Translations under genes and position numbers: made by a program
Shown here: one piece after another, positions 21,518-32,440 of the stretch
Layout of the letters: each line of letters starts with the position of its first letter
Numbering within the stretch: position 1 is the stretch's first letter
The notes under the pieces: model-generated
What the model was told of the DNA's origin: nothing
Databases searched by the model: none
What the model saw: only the letters and a program-made list of their open reading frames with translations
Origin: Undaria pinnatifida
Taxonomy: Eukaryota; Sar; Phaeophyceae; Laminariales; Alariaceae
DNA length: 64,000 nt
Reading direction: 5' to 3'
Assembly: GCA_012845835.1 (NCBI GenBank)
Contig: JABAKD010000016.1
Coordinates: 3,094,359-3,158,358 of the forward strand

Positions 21518-22560
21518 TGTTATAAAAAATGAAAATACACTCCAGCTGTGAGATCGAAGATTTCGTCGAAACTCATCTTTGCAAGCTGTGTGTGATACTC
21601 CGATCGCGCGTACTACGAGTTGTGTGTCCTCATTAAGGATATAGGTCGGCGACTCCCCTTACACCTACAGTGTAGCTATCAGGGTCAACAGGGTGATTTT
21701 AGTCAGTCTGTGCGCGGAAACTATAAAAAAACCCGTTTCTGAGGGGGACAAAATCTGACAGCTGTGGAGGGAAATGTATCCTTCTATCAAGTGAATCATG
21801 TGAGTCGAATAACCGGTGAAGGGGGGGGCGGAGTTTTGAAGGATGTGGGGGCCTGGTTTTGATCAAAAGCGAGCGGGGTTGGAGGGGGGGGGGGCGGCCG
21901 ACGGGCGGGCAATTTGTGCGTGTAAGCTATAAATCCTTTCAAGGGGATAAATCTGACGGGTTTTTTTGGGGAAAATAAATAAATAAATAAATAAATAAAT
22001 AAAATAAAATAAAAAACATACCAGTTTATCATCGGGGGGGGGGGGGGGGGTGGGGCAGGGGTGGGGCGTGTGGGGCAGCTCAATCTGTGCATGGAAACTA
22101 TACATTATTTTGACGGGATAAATGTGACGGTTTTGGAAAGAATGCATCAGTTTATCATGTATATCCTGGGGTAAATCGTACAATCAGTGAGTGGAGGGAG
22201 GGCGGAGTGTTCGAGGGGGTGGGGTTAGGATGGGATGGGGGGGGGGGTTTGGAAGGTGGAGGGTGGGGGCGGGGGAGGGGGCGGGGGGGGGGGGGGGGCG
22301 GGGGGGGGGGGGGCGGAAGGAAGGGTTTTAGGTGAGGGGTTTGTTATACGTGTGGTGGTAGGTCTAGGCGATGGTGCGGGTGGTGGGGAAGAAGGGGGCG
22401 TTCGGGGCGGGGGGGGGAGGAAAGCATCGGCATGGATGGCTCTCGAAAGATAATGAAGTGATATCCAGTGCGTCAAGTGTTTTTTAATCTGGCGGATTTC
22501 GATATTATTAGGTGGGGCGTTTGAGCAAGGGAGAGCGAGAAGGAGGGGGGGGGGGGGGGA
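21518..22560 (+). mobile_element. Family A TIR element, copy 5, longest G-tract version
   Basis: Left terminus directly abuts the family M end (TTATAAAAAATGAAAATACA). Modules carry G-runs at 21882-21893, 22036-22050, 22219-22228 and a dense G block at 22275-22315, plus an AAATAAAT microsatellite at 21975-22010. C-strand frames rich in Pro are artefacts. Confidence 0.75.
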
Positions 22561-22829
22561 TTTTCAAGAGGTTTAGGTCACAAATAATATTCAAATACAC
22601 TTCGGCTGTGAGATCAAAGATATGTAGGGGCTAGTTATACGCGTGGTGCTAGGTCTAGGCGATCGTGCGGGTGGTTGGAAAAGAGGGGGCGTTGGAGGGT
22701 TTTTTTTTTACTCTGGCCGATTTTGATTGTGAGTAAGGCGTTTGGACAAACTAGGCGGAAGGGGGGGGGGGGGGGCGCAGGGGGACGACGGGGGGGAAAG
22801 GGGTGGGGTTTTTTGTGAACAAGATGGTA
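22561..22829 (+). repeat. G-tract block and family A terminus fragment
   Basis: Contains a short family A terminus (ACACTTCGGCTGTGAGATCAAAG) at about 22595-22617, then the GGTCTAGGCGATCGTGCGGGTG block and more G-runs. A rearranged remnant. Confidence 0.5.
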
Positions 22830-22996
22830 TATGATCCCGGTATGAATCGTACTCTCACTACACATCCATCCTTCGTTGGTTACATTGCACTATACCCACT
22901 GAGCCGAAAGTGAACGACACACAGCAGTAGTGGCTACGATGGGGCAAGCGCTGGGAGGCGGCCATGACGCAGGCATCGTCGGGAAGAGATTTAGAT
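22830..22996 (-). mobile_element. Family N tRNA-like repeat, reverse strand
   Basis: Shared with 33115-33278. Read on the reverse strand it has a tRNA A-box-like CGGCTCAGTGGGTATAGTGC and, about 45 bp on, a weak B-box-like GTACGATTCATACC. It is likely a tRNA-derived SINE head. It joins family M (reverse) at about 22997. Confidence 0.5.
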
Positions 22997-23480
22997 ACTA
23001 CAAGAGCTCCGCATGGGCGCCGGCATTCGCCGGCGCCCATGCTTCGGGTAGGGCAGGGCGGCACTCGGACGAGGAAAAGGGGAAAAAGTTGTAGCTGTTC
23101 GCTTCGACATTGTTGGAAGTTTAAAGTAATGCCGAGAGTTCAATACAAATATGAGGTTCTAAAGATTATAATAATTTGACATTCCATGGCGCCCATTCTA
23201 TGGGCGAGGAAGGGTAGCACTCGACGAAATAAGTTGTAGCAATAAAGAAATTGAAGCTTGAAGTAATGCCAAGAGTTTAATACGACCATGAGGTTCTAAA
23301 GGTTTACTTTGATGGAAGGAAAACATATAGATGAAGGAAGCAAGCATAGGCGAAACGTTGCCAAGTAAAAGTAGGCCAGAAATTTAAATGCCGAAAGGAG
23401 AATTTGAGAACCTGCTTCGCTTCGAGGCTTCGAGGCGAAAGGAATTTTAAGTGGAGATGTCATAAATAAAAATGATATCG
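22997..23480 (-). repeat. Family M 3' part, reverse strand, partly duplicated
   Basis: The terminal hairpin is at 23015-23038, with the terminus TACAAGAGCTCCGC at about 23000. The segment next to it (AAGTTTAAAGTAATGCCGAGAG) occurs again at about 23253, so part of the 3' end is tandemly duplicated. It continues to the TTCGAGGCGAAAGGAATTTTAA region. Confidence 0.65.
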
Positions 23481-24239
23481 GACGGAATGAATGGGTGAAA
23501 ATGTTTAATTTACGGAAGAGAAAAAGGAAGACGCCGTTGATTGTGCCTTGGAAAACCCCTCGGTGCTTACTCCCACAGTAGACGAAGAACTTACCATGTT
23601 TGTTTACAAAATATATACGAAGAACTCACTCACAGAAAAACACTAAAAAAGACGACAATGCATGCCCTCAATTAGCTACTTCAATGTACGCGGCACTTAC
23701 ACTGGTGAAGATATACAAAAATTAACAACGAATTATGCAGGCTTAGAGAGGGGCGCTAAAGGGGACATAGAATGCCCTCGATCCAATAAATAAAGGGGAT
23801 ATAGAAATGCCCTCGATCCAATTGGTGGTTTCAACGCAAGAACTTACACCACAGAAATGGCAAGCTAAACGGAAAAAGGGAGATAATCAAGTCTCACACA
23901 AGACAAACAAAATAATCCTAGACCTGTTTGAAATCGTACCACTATCACCAACAGCCCCCGACTCTGTGGAAGGTAGGCCTCAAAACAACTTAATCCGTAT
24001 GACATATCAGTATTTGATTGTACCATAGTCACAAAACAGCTCTCTGACTCGGCGTGAGATACACGATGGATCCTCCGGGCTTACTTGCACAATGTACGAA
24101 GAACTCACTTAGAGAGGAGCCCTAAAGGGGATATAATATAGAAAAATAATCCTAGACCGGTATGAAATCGTTCCACGTCACTAACAGCCACCGACTCTGT
24201 GGAAGGTAGGCCCCAAAACAACTAAAAACTCCGTATGAC
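23481..24239. other. AT-rich, no gene; short internal duplication
   Basis: Near-duplicate segments (GGGGCGCTAAAGGGGACATAG and AATGCCCTCGATCCAAT; CCACCGACTCTGTGGAAGGTAGG at about 23955 and 24188) show local tandem duplication. No coding frame is supportable. Confidence 0.45.
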
Positions 24240-24911
24240 AGATATCTGATCAGGTTTGAGCCTATTGTAGACCAAGCACGCTCAAAATGATGAACTCCAA
24301 CAGCAGCACCAAACGCAATAATATAAAAAGGTGAATTATTAGAGCGATCTACTACTACTGGTATAGCACGCGTTCTTCTGGACGTATCATGTATGTGTCG
24401 TCTTGCAGCCACACCTTCAGCCACATGGCCAGCACGCACACAGCAAATGACAGCCCAACAGCATACACGCAAACAACCGCTGCACGTATGAAGCCTACAG
24501 CGCGGCACCATGAAAAACAAATGACCGCGACGGCTGGATTAGCCCTTTGACGGACCGGCGCCTCTGCTCTCGAGCCCGTGCAAGATGTGTGTCCGTCTTG
24601 GCCTATTGGGTCGAACCTTACTAACTCTAAGATCGCAATTATTTGCGCGGTCGCAATTCGGCTGGTCATTTGCGTCATGTACGTTGTCTAGGGATTTTTT
24701 ATTTGTTTGTTTGCGAAGGGTGTCCGTCTGATTTTGCTTCGTAATAAAGTTGTATTTCCGCTTTCGTTGCTGGCCGTAGGAAACCTTTCGCAGATGAGAT
24801 GTAGTATGCACATTCGTCTACGAAAAGCACGCCATCGCTCACGCGTTATTTGTTTACCTGGTACTGCTCTTGAGCCCGGGCAAGATGTGTGTCTGTCTTG
24901 GCCTATGATAT

Positions 24912-25200
24912 CCGGTCGCCCCGGTGGCGTATCAGGTTATCCTCGAGCCTGGTATAGGTCAGTTTCGTGAGTTCGAGCCCCGCCGAGTGCATACTCGTAT
25001 AAATTCGTTGGGACTTTTTCTTGTGGACAAATTGACTTGCGGAAAGCGCGAGAGCGTGAGTAAGCAACATTCGATGTACAATCGACGAGCAGTGGGATTG
25101 CTGACCCCTATGCGCGATAAAAATTGAAGGCAAGAACCGGGGAGGAGAAGGGACGACACCTGTGACCACGGCTTGTCCAGAAGCTGGAGAGTGAAAGTGC

Positions 25201-25233
<33 letters not shown>
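24912..25233 (+). mobile_element. SINE subfamily S1 with A and B boxes and poly-A tail
   Basis: The head CCGGTCGCCCCGGTGGCGTA contains an A-box-like GGTGGCGTATCAGG, and GTGAGTTCGAGCCCC gives a B-box-like match about 55 bp on. The body has GGAAAGCGCGAGAGCGTGAG and GACACCTGTGACCACGGC, and the copy ends in about 30 A. It interrupts family G at GGCCTAT / TGGGTCGAACC, and the intact join is at 24600-24616. No clear duplication of the target was seen. RNA polymerase III transcription and LINE-driven spread are inferred. Confidence 0.85.
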
Positions 25234-25236
<3 letters not shown>

Positions 25237-25823
25237 GGTCGAACCTTACTAACTCTAAGATCGCAATTATTTGCGTAGTCGCAATTCGGCTGGTCATTTG
25301 CGTCATGTACGTTGTCTAGAGATTTTTTATTTGTTTGTGAAGGGTGTCCGTCTGATTTTGCTTCGTAATAAAGTTGTATTCCCGCTTTCGTTGCTGGCCG
25401 TAGGAAACCTTTCGCAGATGTAGTATGCACATTCGTCTACGAAAAGCACGCCATCGCTCACGCGTTATTTGTTTACCTGGTAGTTCTTTTTGTAGGTTGT
25501 CCGTCGTTGTTGTACTAATATCTTATTACACTGTAGCAGATGTAACTTTTTCATGTGCGTTTTCACCCGACAAAGTTAGTCTACACATTCTTCATAGAAT
25601 AACTGCTCCTGCAGCATGTTTTTGCGTAACGTCGCGCAAAGGGACGGTTCGAGCCTATCTGTATCTGCAGACCAAGCACGCTCAAAATGATGAACACTCC
25701 AACAGCACCAAACGCGATAATATAAAGACGAATTATTATATAGAGCGATCTACTACATACAGGTATAACGCGCGTTCTTCTGGACGTGTCATGTATGTAC
25801 GTGTCGTCTTGAAGCCACACATG

Positions 25824-26625
25824 TGTGTGTGTGTGTGTGTGTTCTTCACATTAAACCGTTCTTCTACTCGTCGACATCCAGCACACCCAGTGTCCGTACT
25901 GATTCTTCACCCTAGAAAGATCAGCTCTGTGGTCACAAGCCACGACACAGAGATAATGCATCGTAATGCATTCGACAACGCAATGTCATGCCCTAGTACT
26001 GGGTACGACAGGCACAACATACATACGTCAGCAACAGAAATACATTGGAAGAGAGAAATACGAAAAAAAAAAAAAAAAAAAAAAAAAAAAACAAGAAACA
26101 AAATAAGAAAACAAATAAAAACAAAGATAAAAATAAAACAAAAAATTAAACAAACAAAATGAAGGGGAAATCGAAGAAACAACCCAACCGCAAAGGAGAG
26201 CCAAAGCTCGGAAAAAAAACATAATAAAATGAAATAAAATAAAGTAAAGTAAAACCAAAATAAGATAATCCGAACACGAGCCAAAAACCTGGACACGCAA
26301 GGAGGGAACAAAGGGGAAAAAAATACCCCAGAGAAAGACGAAAAGTGCTATGTACCTACTAGTCGGCCTGGTACCTTGCTACCCTGCCTGCCATCTCCTT
26401 CCTGCCTTCGTCCACCGCGGTCTCCCTTCTATTCCTCCTGTTGCCCCCCCTGCCCCCATTCCCTTGGACGGCTTTCCTTCTACTCCTCCTGTTTCCCCCC
26501 CGCCCCCCTTTGTGTTCTTCTCATTAAACCAAAATACCTTGTAAAAGAGAGAAACAACGAAAGAAACCAAGACAAAATAAATAAATAAATAAATAAAAAG
26601 GGGAGCCAAAGCACGGGAGATAGAA
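25824..26625 (-). mobile_element. LINE 3' end (family D), ~800 bp, flanked by a 7-bp TSD
   Basis: AC-dinucleotide tail at 25824-25841 (as GT on this strand). The sequence then runs through the 3' UTR landmarks and the internal A-rich stretch to the GAGGAATAGAAGGGAGACC region and beyond. ACACATG flanks both sides (25817-25823 and 26626-26632). It sits inside family G. The 5' end extends past the GTATTTTGG block to an ACAAG-preceded pyrimidine tract (26541-26570, reverse). Confidence 0.85.
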
Positions 26626-26815
26626 ACACATGCAGCCACATGGCCAGCGCGCACACAGCACGTGACAGCTCAACAGCACACACGCAACTAACCGCTGCAC
26701 GTATGAAGCCTACAGCGCGGCACCACCAAAACCGAACGACCGCGATGGCTGGAGTAGCCCTTTGACAGACCGGCGCCCCTGCTCTCGAGCCCGTGCAAGA
26801 TGTGTGTCTGTTGCT

Positions 26816-27134
26816 TGGTTTCAGTTGATGAGGGCACGCCACAGCAGTAGCTAACTGGAGCACAGCAGTCAGTTATTCCTTTGTTATTTCAACCCCCCTT
26901 GCCTGCGTTCGTTCGAGCTACCCCAACAGCAGTAACCACGTAAAGCAAAACTCAAATCGTGACCCATGGCGGCTTCCGCGCGTTTATACTGTGGCGGGCA
27001 GTTGTTGCAGGCAACGTTTTCTAGCCCATGCCGTGCATGCCTCGTCTCACACCCCTGGCAGCTGGTGCCCTACGCTGCTCTGGGTCTCGGACGGGACGGG
27101 GCTAATAACCTTGCTTCGTCTCGTCTCGAGTGCC
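26816..27134. other. no gene or repeat recognised
   Basis: Non-repetitive in this window. A 61-73-codon frame at about 26966-27212 shows no recognisable domain. Confidence 0.35.
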
Positions 27135-27690
27135 TGGTGCACAATCTGTGACCTAACAATAATTAGTTGCCACCGCAAAATTCCAAACATTATCAAGTAC
27201 CTATTTTTTTGAAACAGTATCAAGTAAGTACCGTTTGTAAATGATGCCAATTTTGTAAATCATCCAGGCGCGTTCAATAAAACACCTGGTGCACAATCTG
27301 TGACCAAACAATAGTAAGTTGCACATGCCACCGCAAAATTCCAAACATTATCACGTACCGTTTGGAAATGATGCCAATTTTGGAAATCATCTAGGCGTTG
27401 CAGACATCAAGATGCAACCAAAATTCCCGAAATTCCTCCTCGACATGCGGTATTTTTGCAACTCCTCGCTTGCCTCGCTCGGCATCCGTCCGCGTTCACG
27501 TCGATGTGCGGAACGGACACGGAAGGGCGAGGGGCGTTGGATCCGCCCCCCGAAGGCGGCGCTCGAACGAAGCTATATTCGACCGATAATTCCAGTTCCG
27601 CGAATCGCATACTTCGGCCAAGACAAAAAACTCCTGACCGAATACCCGACACCAAAGAAGGATTTTATATATACAGTATTTATTTTGGAA
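27135..27690 (-). repeat. Family B, copy 3, reverse strand, with duplicated 3' end
   Basis: The full head-to-tail match to 17892-18290 lies on the reverse strand, with the C-run/TTCG/G-run hairpin at about 27545-27570. Its distal part (CACCTGGTGCACAATCTGTGACC ... GCCACCGCAAAATTCC) occurs twice, at 27135-27285 and 27286-27410. Confidence 0.8.
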
Positions 27691-27779
27691 ATGATGCCAA
27701 TTTGGAATTGATTGGTAAAACTTATTCATTCGTTAAAGCTCTACATATAGTCAAGACTGTATGCCAAGATTTATGATTA

Positions 27780-28000
27780 GCTCGGGCGTATACCACCAAA
27801 ACACAGAAAAAAACGCACTTCTCGCTTGTCTCGCTCAGCGGCTATCCGCGTTCACGTCGAGATGCGGAACGGATATGGCAGGGCGAGGGGCGTTAGAGCC
27901 TCCCCCCGAAGACGGCGCTTGAACGAAGCTATTAGACCGAGAATTCCGGTTCCGAGATTCGCATGCTGAGGCCGAGACGAAAAAAACTCCTGACTAAATC
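27780..28000 (-). repeat. Family B, copy 4, reverse strand, partial
   Basis: TCGCTTGTCTCGCTCAGCGG through the Gly/Pro-coding hairpin region (27895-27915) to the CGAGACGAAAAAAACTCCTGAC head. More diverged than copy 3. Confidence 0.7.
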
Positions 28001-28035
28001 CCCCCGCGAGGAAAAATAGTCATTTTTTTAATTTA

Positions 28036-28200
28036 CAAGGGCTCCGCATGGGTGCCAGCGTTCATGCTTCGGGTAGGGCAGGGCACACTTCGAATTGTTC
28101 GATTCAATACTTGGTAGAGTATAAAAATTCACCACACACAATCATAGTCTGCGCGTACAGTATGTATGGTAATGCCAAGAGTTCGACATAGACTAACAAT
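28036..28200 (-). repeat. Family M 3' end, reverse strand, hairpin damaged
   Basis: TTTACAAGGGCTCCGCATGG, then a hairpin that has lost part of one arm (GGGTGCCAGCGTTCATGC), then GCTTCGGGTAGGGCAGGGC. On the reverse strand its end is directly followed by the head of family B copy 4, the same order as at 17891/17892. Confidence 0.65.
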
Positions 28201-28559
28201 CATAACAATGTACTACTTATAACAGCCACCATTTGTTACGTGAATCCGCTTCCGAGCTTTATTCATCAGATTTCGATCGGATAAATCCGAGCATCCGAGC
28301 ACACGCCGACTGACCCATTAGTCTGGCGACGAAACGTGTCGTGTCGAGTGCGTTTCTCACGATAGTTTTACTCGATCAGGCTTCCGGGGCTAGTAAGATG
28401 ATTGCCCATGTCTCCGCTGCGTGTGATTAGAGAAGTTGAACATGGATTTTTTTGCATAATACAATAGCAGTCAGTCCAGATCGGGTCGATCGGTGCAACT
28501 GGCTTGGGTATCGTATTATTACAGCAGCAGTAATACGCTTCACTTCTAATATTTTTCCC
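28201..28559. other. no gene seen
   Basis: Mixed composition. No shared repeat or protein domain was recognised. Confidence 0.35.
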
Positions 28560-28895
28560 ATCACATTTATTGTGATGCTCGCATTGTTCTCACCCTCCCA
28601 ATCACTGCAGTAATATAATTTAGATCCGGGGTCATATAGCGGGCTCTCCTCCCCCCTCCCCTTTACGGCACCTGCTCTAATTTTTTTCCTCCCACCACGT
28701 CGATTGGCGTCGATTTGTACCTACTCACGCTGCTAGGCGATTTCAGAATTTAATTTATCTTTTTTTTTCCAATCATTTCCGCAAATAAATATAGCCAACA
28801 AGCTCACAACGGTGCTTATTTAACTCAATCAAGGACCAACGCTAGTTTTAATAATAGTAGTATTCGTGTGTAACTCCACTACTAGACCACCGGGG
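28560..28895 (-). mobile_element. SINE subfamily S2, reverse strand, diverged
   Basis: The reverse complement reads GCCGGTCGCCCCGGTGGTCTAG, then ATTTGCGGAAATGATTGG, CGCCTAGCAGCGTGAGTAGG and GACCCCGGATCTAAAT, matching the order of 16716-17060 with many substitutions. Confidence 0.7.
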
Positions 28896-28916
28896 CGACC
28901 GGCTCTATAATCACTC

Positions 28917-29222
28917 ACTGCCCCGGTGGCTTATCAGGTTATATCCTCGAGCCTAGTATAGATCAGCTTCGTGAGTTTGAATCCCCCCGGGTGCGTACTC
29001 GTACAATTTTTCGTCTTGTGCTCTATTTGATTTGCGGAAAGCGCGAGAGCGTGAGTTAGCAACACTCGATGGAAAGTCGACGATCAGTGGGTGCTGAACC
29101 CCATGTGGCAAAAAAATGAAGGCAATAACCGGGGGGGGGAAAAGGGAAACACGACACCTGTGACCACGGCTTGTATGTCCAGATGCTGGAAAGTAGAAGT
29201 GCGCCAAATTTTTTTTTTTTAA
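28917..29222 (+). mobile_element. SINE subfamily S1, diverged copy
   Basis: GCCCCGGTGGCTTATCAGG, GTGAGTTTGAATCCCC (B-box-like), GGAAAGCGCGAGAGCGTGAG and GACACCTGTGACCACGGC. The end is AAATTTTTTTTTTTT rather than a pure A-run. It lies head to head with the reverse S2 copy 20 bp away. Confidence 0.75.
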
Positions 29223-29689
29223 TTACTAGAAGAGATGATCACCCAGCATTCACCAGCAATAAGGAGCACGTAAAGTACGAAGCAACACAAACTTATTTGT
29301 CAGTTACGTACCAACACACGACCGCTTGCACTTGACCGGCAAACGATCACAGGAACGGAGTCAGGGACCACAGCAACAACAAAGCACGCCATTCTACTGT
29401 CTACTTACCACCACCTTCGTGTGGCGCAGCTTAACAACAGGAGGAGGAACTTGTATATAATACAACCCTTGATGCCCGGGGGCGCAGCCACTCGCAATGC
29501 TGCTGTGTGGCTTTTCCTGACGCATTAATCGATATCACTACGACCTCCTCCTCGCTTAATCATGCGTGCGCTTGCCACGTCTATATCCATGTTTGTACGT
29601 GTACCTACCGAAATTCAATAAACAAATGTACTACTATGAATGATCCCTACCGCAGCAGTACCACTCTTTCGTACCGTTCTCCTTCGGCC
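29223..29689. other. no gene seen upstream of the LINE
   Basis: Non-repetitive in this window. The 5' end of the LINE at 29.7-31.1 kb cannot be placed exactly. Confidence 0.35.
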
Positions 29690-31118
29690 TGCCCCGTCCT
29701 TGGGGTGGGCCGAGGAAGCCCGCGAGGACCTGCAGCGGTCTAGCGGCAGTCACACGGGCATCGAGCCTCGGGCTGGGTAGAGAGGGAACCTTGCGCGGTC
29801 TGGCTAGTGAACTGCTCACTCTAAGGACCGCGTGGGGTGGTGGTGATGGGTTTTCTTTTTAACCCCGACGCCGAGGAGTTCATCCCCGGGGCAGGACGGG
29901 TACATCACCACAGCAGAGAGCGCAGCGTGGGCAGCTTGGGGAGTGGAGAGGCTGGCCACCGCGTGGGTACGCATGCACGACAGGAAGGATGGGAGTGTCG
30001 GCGTTGGCTGGGACGGCTGCACCCAGCCAGCGGAAACCAAGGCGCGAACCGGGCTACGAAACGGAGAGCCACAATCATCACATTAATAGAGAGAAAAAAG
30101 AAACAACAGAAACAGAAACGGAGGAGGGGACGAGCCTCTCGTCGGCTGGCTGAGAAAGCAGCACGCGAGACTCGTAAGAGACGGAAGGCGGCACTTGTGG
30201 CGGTAGCGACCTACAACGTGCGTACCCTGGCCGTAAAGGGGAAGAACGGGTATGGGCATGACGAGCGTGTACTGGCGAAAGGCCAGCAACTCGGCTGTGA
30301 CTTCATTAGCCTGCAGGAAACTCGACGGCCCGGCAACACGAGATTCAGTGCAGCTGGATACCAAGTTTTTTGCTCAGGTATTTTGGCTTAATGAGAAGAA
30401 CACAAAGGGGGGAGGGGGGGAAACAGGAGGAGTAGAAGGAAAGCCGTCCAAGGGAATGGGGGCAGGGGGGGCAACAGGAGGAATAGAAGGGAGACCGCGG
30501 TGGACGAAGGCAGGAAGGAGATGGCAGACAGGGTAGCAAGGTACCAGGCCGACTAGTAGGTACATAGCACTTTTCGTCTTTTTCTGGGGTATTTTTTTCC
30601 CCTTTCTTTGTTCCCTCCTTGCGTGTCCAGGTTTTTGGCTCGTGTTCGGATTATCTTATTTTGGTTTTACGTTACTTTATTTTATTTCATTTTATTATGT
30701 TTCTTTTCCGAGCTTTGGCTCTCCTTTCCGGTTGGGTTGTTTCTTCGATTTCCCCTTCATTTTGTTTGTTTCATTTTTTGTTTTATTTTTATCTTTGTTT
30801 TTATTTGTTTTCTTATTTTTTTTTTTTTTTTTTTTTTTCTTATTTGTTTTTTGTTTTTGTTTTTGTTTATTTCGTATTTCTCTCTTCCAATGTATTTCTG
30901 TTGCTGACGTATTTATGTTGTGCCTGTCGTACCCAGTACTAGGGCATGACATTGCGTTGTCGAATGCATTACAATGCATTATCTCTGTGTCGTAGCTTGT
31001 GACCACAGAGCTGATCTTTCTAGGGTGAAGAATCAGTGCGGACACTGGGTGTGCTGGATGTCGACGGGTAGAAGGACGGTTTAATGTGAAGAACACACAC
31101 ACACACACACACACACAT
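29690..31118 (+). mobile_element. LINE with 5' region and 3' UTR joined (internal part missing)
   Basis: A 5' GC-rich region leads into an endonuclease-like ORF start. At 30377/30378 it switches to the family D 3' UTR seen elsewhere as isolated 3' ends, finishing in an AC-dinucleotide tail at about 31095-31117. Most of the endonuclease and all of the reverse transcriptase are missing. The join reads CTCAG/GTATTTTGG. Other copies read TTTTACAAG/GTATTTTGG (26531-26560, reverse). Confidence 0.8.
29846..30391 (+). pseudogene. LINE ORF start: basic N-terminus plus beginning of AP-endonuclease domain, truncated
   Basis: The first ATG in frame is 29846. About 75 residues of low conservation are followed by a very basic segment (about residues 70-115, Lys/Arg-rich). 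Then comes the start of an endonuclease/exonuclease/phosphatase fold: Tyr-Asn-Val-Arg-Thr near residue 123, with the conserved Asn, and Leu-Gln-Glu-Thr near residue 157, with the metal-binding Glu. In the family this domain nicks target DNA for reverse transcription. The frame is cut at 30378 by the jump into the 3' UTR and stops 14 bases later, so the product would be inactive. The clade is not determined. Confidence 0.75.
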
Positions 31119-31585
31119 GGGGATTATTTACCAGTAATTTTATTATTTGTTTTGGCACAAAATATGATGCCAATTTGGAAGTAACGTCTTGCCAAGTTTT
31201 ATTTTATCAAGCTCTTCATACATCTAGATCCAAAGGACAACTGAAGAATACCGTTCAAAATATATAATTTTGCGCGCTTCTCGCTTGAACGGCGGCCTTC
31301 GAACAAAGCGATTTGACCGAAAAACGCTACAGCACTGCCCACTGAGCTATACTTAATCACTTGACTCAGTAGCTCAGTAGGTAGTGCTACTATATATATA
31401 TATCTGCTAAACTACCAAAGTAACCATTCATAATGTCGTCAGCGCACACGCTTAAAAAACAATGATATGAAGTCGGTAAGAATCGCACGCACGACACAAA
31501 GCACTACCCACTGCCGTCACTTGACTGAGTAACACTCACATGAGTTGTACACCCTTCATCATGGGGGACGACCCGCCGAAAATTT
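31119..31585 (-). repeat. tRNA-like family N sequence and short repeat fragments
   Basis: A tRNA A-box-like TAGCTCAGTAGGTAGTGCTA lies at about 31373 (+ strand). A reverse-strand GGCAGTGGGTAGTGC followed by GTGCGATTCTTACC lies at about 31470-31515. A short family B fragment (GATGCCAATTTGGAA) is at 31166. Neither tRNA-like segment folds into a complete tRNA by eye, so they are read as SINE remnants. Confidence 0.45.
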
Positions 31586-31866
31586 CAATTTTCAGGCACG
31601 GGCGTCGTAGCTCCGCTGCAACCTGTCAAATAACTCGGGAAGGAGAGTCGATCATTGATATTTGTTTTGTGTTTTTTTGTTCGATTGCTCTTGTTTCACT
31701 GCATGCCCGCGGGTCGTCACTCTGACAACACTCCAGACAGCAGGCGCGTTCGTCTATACTCACGATTACCGTGCGGTTCGTACGCTGCAGGCAGCCCAAC
31801 CGCTGTAGTTTGTAGCCGTGAGTTGGTTAGATGTGGGAACGAGGGAACTCTATGCTGTGCTTGAGT

Positions 31867-32078
31867 GTGTGTGTGTGTGTTCTTCACATTAAACCGTTCT
31901 TCTACTCGTCGACATCCAGCACACCCAGTGTCCGTACTGATTCTTCACCCTAGAAAGATCAGCTCTGTGGTCACAAGCTACGACACAGAGATAATGCATC
32001 GTAATGCATTCGACAACGCAATGTCATGCCCTAGTACTGGGTACGACAGGCACAACATACATACGTCAGCAACAGAAC
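31867..32078 (-). mobile_element. LINE 3' end (family D), 5'-truncated, TSD TGAGT
   Basis: Starts with the GT-dinucleotide (AC tail, reversed) and stops at GTCAGCAACAGAA. TGAGT is at 31863-31867 and 32079-32083. The intact site is AGTTGAGTGGATACC in family E copy 1. Confidence 0.85.
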
Positions 32079-32136
32079 TGAGTGGATACCCGCGGCCATG
32101 TGAGTTCAGTTTGCACATTGGACCTCTTCACTTGTG

Positions 32137-32330
32137 TGCCTGTCGTACCCAGTACTAGGGCATGACATTGCGTTGTCGAATGCATTACGATGCATTATCT
32201 CTGTGTCGTAGCTTGTGACCACAGAGCTGATCTTTCTAGGGTGAAGAATCAGCACGGACACTGGGTGTGCTGGATGTCGACGAGTAGAAGAACGGTTTAA
32301 TGTGAAGAACACACACACACACACACACAC
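32137..32330 (+). mobile_element. LINE 3' end (family D), 5'-truncated, TSD CACTTGTG
   Basis: Begins at TGCCTGTCGTACCCAG and ends in an AC tail. CACTTGTG is at 32129-32136 and, merged with the tail, at 32328-32335. The intact site TTCACTTGTTTGTGCG is in family E copy 1. Opposite orientation to its neighbour 60 bp away. Confidence 0.85.
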
Positions 32331-32440
32331 TTGTGCGCCTTCTTCCGCATCGTGCATTTTTAGGCGGAAAAGCGTAGTATTTCCCCGACGAATTTTGATT
32401 TCATTTGATTTTTCGGATATTCCTAGGGCTCCAGCACCTA

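Larger units (their letters stand above)
24240..26815 (+). repeat. Family G, at least two units in tandem, hit by a SINE and a LINE end
   Basis: The block ACCAAGCACGCTCAAAATGATG occurs at 24267 and 25672. The block TCGAACCTTACTAACTCTAAG is at 24610 and 25238. The block ACCGCTGCACGTATGAAGCC is at 24476 and 26693. Order and orientation are conserved, giving two units interrupted by S1 (24912-25233) and LINE D (25824-26625). A third diverged copy is at 33688-34255. The shared frame starting MHIRLRKARHRSRVICL reflects the repeat and is short. Confidence 0.8.
31586..32436 (+). repeat. Family E, second copy, interrupted by two LINE ends
   Basis: Pieces 31586-31866, 32079-32135 and 32331-32436 together match 11818-12262 in order. 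The two gaps are exactly the LINE fragments at 31867-32078 and 32136-32330. Confidence 0.85.

Noticed and set aside
30608-30995. Phe/Leu-rich membrane-like frames in the T-rich part of family D
   Set aside because: T-rich 3' UTR sequence read as hydrophobic residues. Three overlapping frames are open at once.
31365-31400. tRNA gene suggested by TAGCTCAGTAGGTAGTGC
   Set aside because: No closing T arm or acceptor stem follows (the sequence runs into TATATA). More likely a SINE remnant.
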